This document shows positions 12,101 to 23,800 of a DNA stretch of 64,000 nucleotides, one piece after another. The notes under the pieces were generated by a model, which was given only the letters and a program-made list of their open reading frames with translations, ran no database searches and was not told the origin of the DNA. Within the stretch, counting starts at the first letter, position 1. Every line of letters begins with the position of its first letter. The stretch is from Tenodera sinensis. Taxonomy: Eukaryota; Arthropoda; Insecta; Mantodea; Mantidae. Where the stretch lies: positions 148,116,374 to 148,180,373 of the forward strand of contig CM060965.1 of assembly GCA_030765045.1 (NCBI GenBank). The letters are read 5' to 3'. Position numbers and translations under genes: made by a program.

Positions 12101-14356
12101 TTAAAATCAAAGTTCGTATTTAAGTTTATTGTCATTCAAGGATGCGACGCGAAGATTTTGAAGAAAATAGCCCCACCCTAAACTACCCTTTACATGGGAA
12201 ATTTTTCGAAAATTTTGATTTTTTTGAAAATGGTTCTAACGATTTTGATTAAAATGTCACATGTTTGAGATATTTTTGTGGCAAATAAAATGTATATATT
12301 GAATTTTCTGGCTATTGCCCGTGTAGTCGTATTTACTCTGGATGACTTTTGCATAACTGGTAAACCGTTAGAGATAGAACCAAATCATGCTGTACAAAAA
12401 ATGTAGATTTTGCTAAAATGCACAATTTATGTGTGAATAAATTTTCTTGTAGGGTGAACCATTTCGGAGATATTCCTTGTTATGTGTGTGAGTTTCGGAA
12501 AACTTAGATCTTTAGCGAAATGCAACGTTGCTCATCTTTTTATATGTTAATCGTGCATAGAGAACGGAATCTCAAAGTTCAAAACGATTTCACTGTCGCA
12601 CAAAGCCTGCTGTATTGTAATAACTCCCTTGCACCTACAAGGAAATAAGCAATAAGATAATTTGTGCGAATGTTTATCTTAACTAACATGGAGATATAGG
12701 AATAAGAGTTTGTTCGAATTGTTAGTACAAGAGTAGAGAAAGTCATGTGAGTGCAACACATCAGATTTTTTGTATAGTATGATTTGGTCTATCTCTAACG
12801 GTTTACCAGTTATGCAAAAGTCGTCCAGAGTAAATAACACTACAGGGGTTATAGCCAGAAAATTCAAGATATACATTTCATTTATCGTAAAAAATATCTC
12901 AAACATATGACATTTTAATCAAACTCGTTAGAGGCATTTTCAAGCATAACTCAAAAACGAAAAGTCGGTTAAAAACCAAAGTTGGTATTTAAGGTTATTG
13001 TCATTCAAGGATGCGACACGAAGATTTTTAAGAAAATATTCCCACCCTAAACTACCCTTTACATGGAAAATGTTTTGAAAATTTTTATTTTCTTGAAAAT
13101 GCCTCTAACGATTTTGATTAAAATGTCATATGTTTGAGATATTTTTATGGCAAATGAAATGTATATCTTGAATTTTCTGGCTATAGCCCCTGTAGCCGTA
13201 TTTACTCTGGACGGATTTTGCATAACTGGTAAACCGTTAGAGATAGACCAAATCATACTATACAAAAATGTAGATGTTGCTAAAATACACAATTTAGGTC
13301 TCAATAAATTTTTTTGTAGGGTGAACCATTTCGGAGATATTCCTTGTTATGTGTGTGGGTTTCGGAAAACTTAGAACTTTAACGAAATCAACAACGTTGC
13401 TCATCATTTTATATGTTAATCGTGCATAGAGAACGGAATCTCAAAGTTCAAAAAGATTTCACTGTCGCACAAAGCCTGCTGTATTGTAATATCTCCCTTG
13501 CACCTACAAGGAAATAAGCAATAAGATAATTTGTACGAATGTTTATCTTAACTAACATGGAGATATAGGAATAAGAGTTTGTTCGAATTGTTAGTACAAG
13601 AGTAGAGAAAGTCATGTGAATGCAACACAACAGATTTTTTGTATAGTATGATTTGGTCTATCTCTAACGGTTTACCAGTTATGCAAAAGTCGTCCAGAGT
13701 AAATAGCACTACAGGGGTTATAGCCAGAAAATTCAAGATATACATTTCATTTGCCGTAAAAAATATCTCAAACATATGACATTTTAATCAAAATCGTTAT
13801 AGCCACTTTCAAGTAAATCAAACTTTTCGAAAAATGTTCCAAGTAAGGGGTAGTTTGGGGTGAGGCTGTTTTCTTCAAAATCTTCGTGTCGCATCCTTGA
13901 AAGACATTAAACTTAAATACCAACTTTGGTTTTTAACCTACTTTTCGTTTTTGATTTATGCTGTCCACAGTCAGACTGACAGACACACAGACACACACAC
14001 GGACCTTTTTCTAAGAATGTTTTTTTTTATTCAGGGTTTTTTATTCAGTATTTCCGGTGAAATGACATTGAATTTTTGGGTGGAATACAATACTTCCCCT
14101 ACTTACCAGTAGAGAAAGTAATTTTTTTTTTTTTTTCATTCAGGGGGTCTCAAAACATATATTTCCTGTGAAATCTCTACATCGAATTTTTGGGTGGAAT
14201 GCAATACTTCCCCTACTTACCATTAGAGAAAGTAAAACGCCTTTTTTTATTCAGGGGACCTCAAAACATGTATTTCCGGTGAAATCTCGACATCGAATTT
14301 TTGGGTGGAATACAATACTTCCTCTACTTTACTATACATAGTAGAGAAAATGAAAA
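9124..14356. repeat. Family X repeat cluster B (mixed orientation)
   Basis: About ten complete or partial family X copies. Copies from about 9124 to 11925 are mainly inverted relative to cluster A. Runs near 11926-12770 and 12941-13640 are in cluster A orientation. Pieces near 12770-12940 and 13640-14356 are inverted again. The right end carries three short copies of the 3' part (about 14040-14120, 14120-14235, 14235-14350), each ending in ACTTCCCCTACTTACC or a close variant followed by GAGAAAGTAA. Segment 12579-12906 is nearly repeated at 13448-13775, an 869-bp offset. No intact enzyme gene was recognised. Confidence 0.85.
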
Positions 14357-14855
14357 TGCCGGATACGTATGTGTTATGTTTAAAGGAGGTTAACAGAGCT
14401 ATTTATAGAACATAATTGTAGATGCATGTTGTGATATTCTTGGAATAATTAACCATATTATTGATGATTTATAACATTATGGAAAGCACATCAATGATCT
14501 TGTGACTCTTCGATCAATGTACGCTGACTGTTGGAATTTTGAAGCTTTTGAGATACATTTGGTAGCCCTGATTTTTATTTCGAACATAAACTATACAGAT
14601 TAGAGCTCTGTGGTAAATATTGAAAAACATGGACGCCAACAATAAAAAAAAGTAGCTGCTGTAGTAAACTTGAAATGATAAATTGGAAATGTTAAAGCGG
14701 TAGGTTGAAGTATAGTGTGAAGTGTAAATTTGTTTTAATCGCTTAAAGCATTGAATTGTCAACAGTGTGGCATTAAAGGAGAAGCACTATTTCGTTGGTT
14801 TGTGGGACTTACTACTGTTAGCAACAAGAACGGCGCGGAACGTACATCTAGCAAC
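14357..14855 (+). promoter_or_regulatory. 5' flank and probable 5' UTR of the AP endonuclease gene
   Basis: Single-copy-looking DNA between the repeat cluster and the first coding exon. The promoter and the start of the 5' UTR must lie here if the exon 1 assignment is right. I see no confident TATA box or initiator, so the transcription start is not placed. The start codon context is CTAGCAACATGTC. Confidence 0.35.
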
Positions 14856-14882
14856 ATGTCAAAACGATCTGGAAGTGTTAAG
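14856..14882 (+). CDS. APEX1: AP endonuclease coding exon 1
   Basis: Nine codons, MSKRSGSVK, then donor GTAAGT, phase 0. Chosen as the start because exon 2 is open upstream with no suitable ATG, and because the short basic MSKR-type N-terminus resembles the MPKR start of animal APEX1 proteins. A transcript is needed to confirm the 13-kb splice. Confidence 0.65.
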
Positions 14883-17800
14883 GTAAGTGAACTGTTATAA
14901 AGAACAACACGGTGTTTATGTGTTCATTGGCTTACTTATTTATCCAGGCAATAAAAAATCGCATAGAGCTTTTAATTTTAAGGGTATATATGATGTAAGG
15001 TTAATGTAATTTAGCCGCCCGGAGATGCATATAGCGGATCGCGGCGTTTGTTGAAAACACTGTAGTTATGATTATGTGTTGTTTGAGCTTATTACACAAG
15101 GGTGTCCGGTGTTATTAAATTATTGTTAGACTCCAATGGGTACCTTTTATGGGTGCCTTTCTACATTGCACTTAGTTATCCTGACGCACTGGCATAGAAA
15201 AGCATCTAATCATATTGTTTATTTCAGAACTTAGTTCTACAGTTAAATGAAATAAAAGGTGATTTAGATAGTATATTGGTTAATATTGTGACGAAAAATG
15301 ATCAGAAGAAACGCCGCATGGGTTTTAGATGCTGCATTTGTTTGTTTTTGGGAATCGAGAACCCTTTACTTTGATTCTGTGTTTGGACTTTCCATGAACA
15401 GCAATATTGACACCTATAGTATGTTTCAAAGTGTAAGAGAGACTAATGTCATCTTAATTATGAATAAAAACCTTCTGAACACATTCTGTAAACTCTGCCT
15501 TCCTAAAGCTTTGCATGGAGAGACAGAAAAATCAAGAATATCTTCACTCCAAGGAGTATGTAATGCAAAATGTTTTATAATGGTGGACATAATTAAAAGT
15601 GAGCAGGACAGGCACACATTCAGGGTGTCAAATCTGCAATATACGAAGATTGCAGTGATGGATACTACAGGAAAAACTATAGTAAGTAAAGGTAGTGAAT
15701 GTTACAAATCCCCGGCAATACAATCGATTATATATTGGAGTGTTAATGTTAAAAAAGCATAGCCAAAACATAAGTGTAGCTAAGCCCCAGTGATCCAGAG
15801 TAGTTGGGGGAGAAGGCAAAATGAAATAAGGGATAATACATATTTAATTGAAGAAAACTTAAAATCACACCAAACTATGAAATGTTACTCTGTCCCTTAG
15901 GTTGGCATTCTCATCAGCTACATGTGCAGTATCATCTTCATGGCATGTTTTGCTGTCCTCAAAACATAATTGTGCTAGCAATTAATTGTTCTTTTGCATT
16001 AGCCGTGAGTAGGAAAAAGATTGGAAAGGTACCAGGAGAGCAAAAAATCTGAAACTCATTCCAAGGGGATTTGAGCGACAGTCAAATCTTTTAAAGTTTT
16101 GAGGTTCCATTCTATTTGCACGTTTAACATATTTATAAAAAATGAACAATGATATTTCATTTCACGAAATTTTAAGTTTCTGAAAGTGACACAAATAACA
16201 AGGAAGATCTCCAAAATGTTTCACTGCAAAATTGATTAGGCATAAACTTTGTGCTTTAGCGAGATCTAATTTTTTGTACAGCAAGATTTTGTCTACCTCT
16301 GACGGTTTATGAGTTATTTAAAAGTCATCCAGGTTAAACAGGACTAATAGGCTATAGCCAGAAAATTCAAAGTATACATTTCATTTGTCATAAAAATATC
16401 TCAAACATATGACAGTTTAACCAAAATTGTTAGAACCATTTTCAAAAATCAAAATTTTTGAAAAATTTTCCATGTAAAGGGTAGTTTGGGGTGGTGCTAT
16501 TTTCTTCAAAATCTTTGTGTCACATCCTTGAGAGACATTAAACTTAAATACCAACTTTGGTTTTTCAGTTATGCTGTCCACAGACTGACGACACACACAT
16601 AGACCTTTTTCTAAAAATGCTTTTTTTTTTTTTTTTCAGGGGTCTCAAAACATATATTTTTGATGAAGTCTCGACATCAAATTTTTGGGTGGAATACAAT
16701 ACTTCCCCTACTTACAGTAGAGAAAGTAAAATGCTTTATTTGGATCCAGGGGGTCTCAAAACATATTTCTGGTGAAATCTCGACATTGAATTTTTGGATG
16801 GAATACAATAATAATTCCCCTACTTACCTGTAGAGAAAGTAAAAACTTATGAATCTGTGTGCAGTGTTTTGCCCCTCTGTGTCCTTGGTGCTCGTTGCTG
16901 TCTCCCACTATCATAGGCATGGTTGAAACCATACAACATTTTTAAAACTAGTTTTAAGGGCTTAACTTACCTCCTTTATGAAAGGAGATGCTGAAACTGG
17001 CCACTGTTGTCGTCCATACATTTTTGGTACCTCTTTAGGAAACTATCAATCACTTGCCGTAGTTCACATTGAGAAATGCTGGCAATTTCCTGGCAGATAT
17101 TTTGTTTTAATTGTTCCAAGGTGTGTGGGTTTGTCTTATAAGCTTTGTTACCCCAACTTGCAGCCATTGAGGAGCATAAATTGCTACTTCCCTTCAACCC
17201 TCTACCTCATTTTTACCCACCACCCTGCAAAACTCCATCCTGTCATGAAAGTGTTTAAGCCCTAAAAGGACAGGTACACGTATGACATACCCCGGGCTGC
17301 TCTCAGTCTGCCAACAGATAGAGGATGATGTTGCCCCAGAGATAGAAATCGTAGGTAGTTAGGTAGGGGGACCGAGAGGGTCAAAGTTTTCGTTCAACAA
17401 AATGACCACCTGTTGCTTTGATGACTGCTTTACAAATTCAGGGCATCCTTGCAGTCAATTTTTGTAACACTTGTGGAGTTATATACCCCAGGCTTGCAAC
17501 AGACGCTGCCACAGCTCATCCACTTTGTTAGGGATCATCTGGTTTGGTTTCCTGTCAAGCTTCTCCCAGAGAAGTTCAATTGGAAATAGATCTGAAGATT
17601 GTGAGGGCCAGGTCATGGATTTTACCACTTCCAACTCTTTTTTACTATTCACGTAGTTCTTATATGACTGATGTGTGTTTAGGACCATTATCTTGTCAAA
17701 TAATGACCATCCAATAAGTCTCATATCAAATGACACAGCATGGGGTGAAAGAATCTGATGCTACTGTTTTCTCTCCAAAATACCATCCAGATTCATTGAT

Positions 17801-20800
17801 CACTGGAGCTCTGAAAGCATTCGTGAAACATAACAAAGAAAATAAATAATTGTTTTATGGTAGCAGAGAAAAAAATTCTAGGCCCTTTTGGGGATGGGGG
17901 GGGGGGGGGGGGGGGGTTGAGTCAATAGTTGAAGCCCTCACACACAATTTTGTCCTCCATGTTTAGAGAGTTGGCATATAGGGAACACAGCTTATGTAGC
18001 CAGTATTTAATGAGAACAGTTGAAGGAGTGTTCATGGAGGACAGAATTATTAATAAGATTTGTAGTCCCACTGATCCCATGGCCTAACTACTCATGACTT
18101 TCATCTCTGTCATATTTTCGAAGAAACTGTCATATGCATGCCATCTAGTTATTACAGCTGAATTTCACTTTTAGTGAATAAAATGCACAGAAAGACTACA
18201 TAAAGCTACAGAAGTTATGTTGGGAATATATGCTATGCTTAGTAAGATCATTCTATCTACAGTGTTACAGCAAAAAAAACATTTCAACTTCAGATGAACC
18301 GTTTAAAAACATTTATGTAATAGACGGCATTGCTTGTGAAGCAAGAATATGCCATTAGAATGTTTTTATTGGATATAAACAGACTCACTTTGGAATCAGA
18401 CCTATTAAGGAGATGAAGTGGTTCTTTTCTTTCTTTTTTTTTTTTTTTTCTTCTTCTTCTTCTTCTTTACCTTATTACCCTTCCTTTATGTAGGACTTAC
18501 ACCCCCTAGGATTTCCAAACCAGTACCTAGGGTCAGACACCTGTCGGGGAGCACAGGAACCTATGGAATGGACAGAGTAAAGACCTAGAAGCAGGTGATC
18601 AGCCAAGCACCAGGTATGATAGTGAGGAAGAGGATGATATGAAATGTAGACGAAATTGATGATTGGAAAGGTGACAATGGAGCAATTGGTGGAATGAGTG
18701 GCTGGGTAAACCAGAAAACCCAGAGAAAACCAGTCCTAGAGATGCTTCATCCACCATGAATACCACATGCGGGTCCCTGGGATCGAGCCCAGGCCACGTA
18801 GGCGGTAGGCAAATGCTCTAACTGCTCGGCCACATCACTGCTGATGAAGTAGTTCACTTCTCATAATGCGTATATGTTCCTGTCTCAAGAGCACTAAAAT
18901 GTCACTCCTTACTCAACATGGATGCAAGATTCTTCAGAAGAAAGTTTATTCATTGTTTTTACCAGTAACTGCTGCCAAGTATGAAGATTTGCAGCTTCTC
19001 AAGAGATTTTGTGCACCTGAAGCTCAAATCTTCTTTTCAAACCATCCCCACATGTAACACAAAATATAAAGTGGACTATTTCACTTTGGACTTAATACGA
19101 TGCTCAAAGTAAAAAAATCTGATGTGTTACACTTAGATGACTTTCTCTCCTCTTGTACTAACAATTCTTACAAACTCTTATTCGTATATCTTCTTCGTCT
19201 TAGTTGAGATAAACATTTGCAGAAATTATTTTAATGCTTGTTTTCTTGGATATGCAACGGGAAAATGGCTTTGAGTGATAGTCAAATCTTTTAAAGCTTT
19301 CAAATTCCCTTTTCTTTGTACAGTTAACACATAAAAAAATGAATAGCGATGTTCCATTTGACAGAAAAACTTATACAAATAACAAGGAATATTTCTGAAA
19401 TGGTTCACTTTACAGAAAAATTTATTTAGACATAAATTGTGTGTTTTAGCAAGATATACATTTTTTGTGTTGTAAGATTTGGTCTACCTCTTAGGTTTAC
19501 CAGTTATGCAAAAGTCATCCAGAGTAAATAGGACTTTGTGGGCTATAGCCAGAAAATTCAAGATAGACATTTCATTTGTCATAAAAATATCTCAAACATA
19601 TAGCATTTTAATAAAAATTGCTAGAGCCATTTTCAAGAAAATAAACGTTTTCCATGTAAAGGATAGTTTACAGTGGAGTAATTTTCTCCAAAATCTTTGT
19701 GTCGCATCCTTGAAAGACATCAAACTTAAATACCAACTTTGGTTTTTAACCGACTTTTTGTTTTTGAGTTATGCTGTTCACAGACTGACAGACACACACA
19801 CACACACAGCGAGAGAGACCTTTTTCTAAAAATGCTTTTTTTGGATTCAGGGGGCCTCAAAACATATATTTCTGGTGAAATCTCGACATCCAAATTTTTG
19901 GGTGGAATACAATACTTCCTCTCTACTTTGCTAAATGTAATAGAGAAAGTAAAAAAGTGTTGAAGAAGAAAATGTATGCATCGTTATATTACAATAACAT
20001 TTTGTTGCAATGCATATTTCCATTTGAAACCCATACTTTAAGCTTTGGTTTGAACTCTAGATACTATATTCAATAAGTGAAATGTAATTTGCTGATAAAC
20101 TTTGGTAAACTAAAATCTCAGAAGTAACTTTTTGTGACTGAGAATGTTTTTTTCTATGTGATCTTTATATGTAAGACAAACTTGGAAGATTTTAAAGAAA
20201 ATATCTACTTGGAAGTGCCAGCATTAGTCTCATAAACAGATGCCAGAAATGAATAGACAACAATAGTGACCAGTTTCAGCTCTTGCTTTTGTGAAGTTGG
20301 TAAGCAAACTTTTTTTTAAAATAGCAGAAATTTGCTTTATGGCTGCATCAGCGTCATTTTATGATAAGCTGCAGACAATAATTTGCCATTACACATGGCA
20401 AAACATGGTGTGCTAGTTCACAGTTCATTGGGTTGCTTTTTTATTAAGAATTTTAAGCTTTTGTGAAGTAAGTTCTGTGCGGGTATTTTTTGCAACAAGC
20501 TGAAAGTAAATAAAGAGCGCAATTTCCACGTTTGCACTATTATTCTTTTGTCTGTTTTTTCTTATTCTGAGAAGACACGTAGGGTAAGTTCTATGACCCC
20601 TATGCTTATTTAACTCAAGTGTTTTAAAAAGTTTTTAAGATTTTGGTGCCATAATTCCTAAACTTTATTGCTTACCAAAAAATCCACAAAGAGTGGTGGT
20701 GGTGTTTAAGGGCCCGTCGACAGCTAGGTCATTTGGGTCCACAAAGATGATGACTGCATGAGAACAATTGTGAATCACTACATTCACCAACCTATTATAA

Positions 20801-23800
20801 AAGAGTTCAACCAGTTTAAAAAGTTTGAGTCTTTAAGCGTTCCAAATTCCTTGGGTTTTTTAAGCAAAACCGAAGAATCTGTTGATTAACTGAAGAAGTT
20901 ATTTATGGCTTTTTTTGACATTAGGCACTTAAACACCATCCCAATAGAAAAAAATTGATACCAGAAATATTGATGATTGTGCAGTCCCCCCTCCTCCCAC
21001 AAAAAAAAAAATATTTCAGAGTACATCAAACTAACCAAACTATGCACCCAGCAAAATAGTTATACGTTTGTCAATAAATGTTACCAACAAACTGCATGTA
21101 TAGCCTTGGCAACCTCCTTTCACCATTTCTGGATAATCTATATATGAGCAATTTCAGAATTCACATCAAGGCATTACTGCACATTTTTTTTTTTTTTGTA
21201 ATTTTGTTGATATGTTTGTCATCATTCTGAAGAAGTTGATTGAAGATGCAATGAAATTACTAAGCATACAGCAAGAGTGTATAACATTCACAGCGGAGGT
21301 GGAGAAACAAGGGCTGTTACCATTTTTTAACCTTTAGTCATGAGGAAACAAACAAAATTAGAATTTGGCATTTATAAAAAAAACAAAAAAAAAAAACACA
21401 CACACACACATGTAGGCAATTATATCATTATATCACACAGCACCAGTATGCCACGTTCTGCACTCTCATTTACAGATTGACTCAGATCAACACTGAATAC
21501 AAACAGGAATGTACTTACGTACATCATGTTGCTGAACAAAATTGTTTCAACACAAAGTTCATTGACAAATTAAGAAACACAGCACAGAAGAGACTAGAAG
21601 AAATCTCCACTTTCGAAAAGTTGCAGAAATCCAAATTCAAATGCATTAAATTTTCTCTGTATGCAGCTTTTTTTTTTTTTTTTCTTAGTTTGAGAAAATT
21701 TCCAGGAATTCAACATTAAATTGGCACCACATAATAGTTATAACATCAGAAACCCATTGAACCACTCTCTCAAAAACAGCACACCAAGAACCAAGTTGTC
21801 TAAAATCTACCACTATTAGAGGAAAATATACATTAGGAAGACAAAACCAAATCTGGAAATAGAGTGAAAGCACACTGGAGAAACATCAAATTCAAGGACA
21901 TGAATAAGCCTACTGAAGCACATTACTTTTGGTCTTCAAATCACAATATAAAACAGGAGATAAAATTGTTGAAACACATCAAGAAAGTGTTAGAACTAAA
22001 CACTTCGGAAACTTCTCTATCATCAAGAACAAAGTAAAAGCTATGAATTTTGAAATCTCCATGGTAGATGTCATCTGTTTAACCAGAAATACAGAAGGCA
22101 CCACAGTGCCAAATAGGACTATGTCATACACAGTACCATCAGTCCACTGCACAACTGATAATGGGGAAGATGTTCCCAGAAATTAGTCAAGAATAATTGA
22201 CATAGGTGGAGAGAATTTGTTGGCTCATCTCAACATTAAGCAGAATCAATACTATGTTAAGTTAGATTTTGTAGAAAAGCAGCATTGTTTTGACAAAGTT
22301 ACTTCTTGCCCTATTTATTCAGCTGGCAAGGAAATCATATGTTAAAAATATGATTTGAAGCTTTCCTGGCGACGAACATATTCAAGATGCTCTCGGGGTT
22401 CGAGCCAGGTGTAGTGATGAAAAGACATCATAAGTCACAACGAGTCGGAGTTCTCAACACTCTGTTCCACAGAGCTCTGTCGATCTCCGATCCCAGCCAC
22501 CTAAAACAAGAGCTCCAGCACGTGAGGCACACATTCCGCCAAAACGGCTACTCCATAGAGGATATTGAAGCCTCTATCTCCAAGGCCAAGAGAGGAAAAC
22601 CACAAACTCAGCAAACACCAGACCAGCCGACCGCCAGTGCCTGCATCCCATACACTGGCAGTCTTTCCGGCAGAATCAGTAGAATTCTCGCTAAACACAT
22701 CAGAACCATCCACAAGCCGCCTTTGAAGATCCAACACCTAGTGAGGCCGGTAAAGGACAAACTGCACCTTAATGTACTAGGGGTATACCGTATCCCCTGT
22801 GAATGCGGGACGCCGTACATAGGGCAAACCGGCAGGACCATTTCCACCAGAGTCAAGGAGCACGAACGGTCCATACGATTAACGCAGCCTGAAAAGTCAG
22901 AGCTGGCGGAGCACTGCTTTGAAAAAGACCACAGAGCTAACTTCAAAGAAACGACCATTGTGGCAAAATGTAGCGGTTTATGGGAACGGAGGGTTAAGGA
23001 GGCTCTGGCCATCTCCTCCGAGAAGAGTACACTGAACCGGGACGCTGGATTGCAGTTTAGTCCATCTTGAAACCAGCCTTAAAATTGGAAATCGACCGAC
23101 TCAGAAAACACAGATTCCAAGGGAGCGGTGAACCACCTCCACACTAGACTGGGTGTTTTCTACTCGGTACGTACTGGCTGACAGTACTGGTCCCTTCACT
23201 CTTGCTAGTCATTCATCCTGAAGATGGGAGAGATGTACACTCCCGAAACGTCGATGTCTTTTCATCACTACACCTGGCTCGAAGCCCGAGAGCATCTTGA
23301 ATATGTTAAAAAGTTATTCACTGCAGAGAAATGTTAATAATTTTAGTCATAATTGTACATATATTGCTAAACTTAAAATGGTGTTGGCTAAAATGGAAGG
23401 GGACAGCTTATCTTACTGAGAACGTTTGTGTTACCACTGAAGTATGTGCAAGAAAGATTCAGATTGTGCTAATAAACCGCACAACTAAATGTGTAAAGAG
23501 ACCATAAATACTCAGGTTTAAGTACTGGACTTGCCCCGCTGACATTAGTTATATAGAGTATAACATAATTGCAGGTAACATTTATCTTGTATTCTAAATC
23601 ACGCAGCCTTATTCAGTTGGCATTAAATTACACAATCATGATTAAAGTTATGCAAAACTCTGTTTGTTCCCTGTTTAATGTATGGAAGCAATACATGACC
23701 ATTGAGAAGAAGTGATGAAAGATGAAAACAGACAAAATGAGGTTTTTACTATTGTGGTAGGCTACGCAAAACTGGATAAAAAATACAGATGTAAGCAAAG

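Larger units (their letters stand above)
22337..23312 (+). mobile_element. Penelope-like element, 5'-truncated, with 12-bp TSD
   Basis: Insert at 22349-23300 flanked by direct repeats ATATGTTAAAAA (22337-22348 and 23301-23312). The ends carry an inverted repeat of about 50 bp: left around 22382-22430 (GATGCTCTCGGGGTTCGAGC), right around 23251-23298 in inverse. A short inverted copy of the 3' terminal repeat at the 5' end is a known arrangement for truncated Penelope-like elements. The only ORF encodes the C-terminal GIY-YIG part. The reverse transcriptase is absent. Confidence 0.88.

Noticed and set aside
325..14356. CRISPR array or classical satellite
   Set aside because: Units are hundreds of bp, diverged, of varied length and in both orientations, with no spacers.
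22608..23012. 134-codon minus-strand ORF
   Set aside because: Antisense of the GIY-YIG coding frame.
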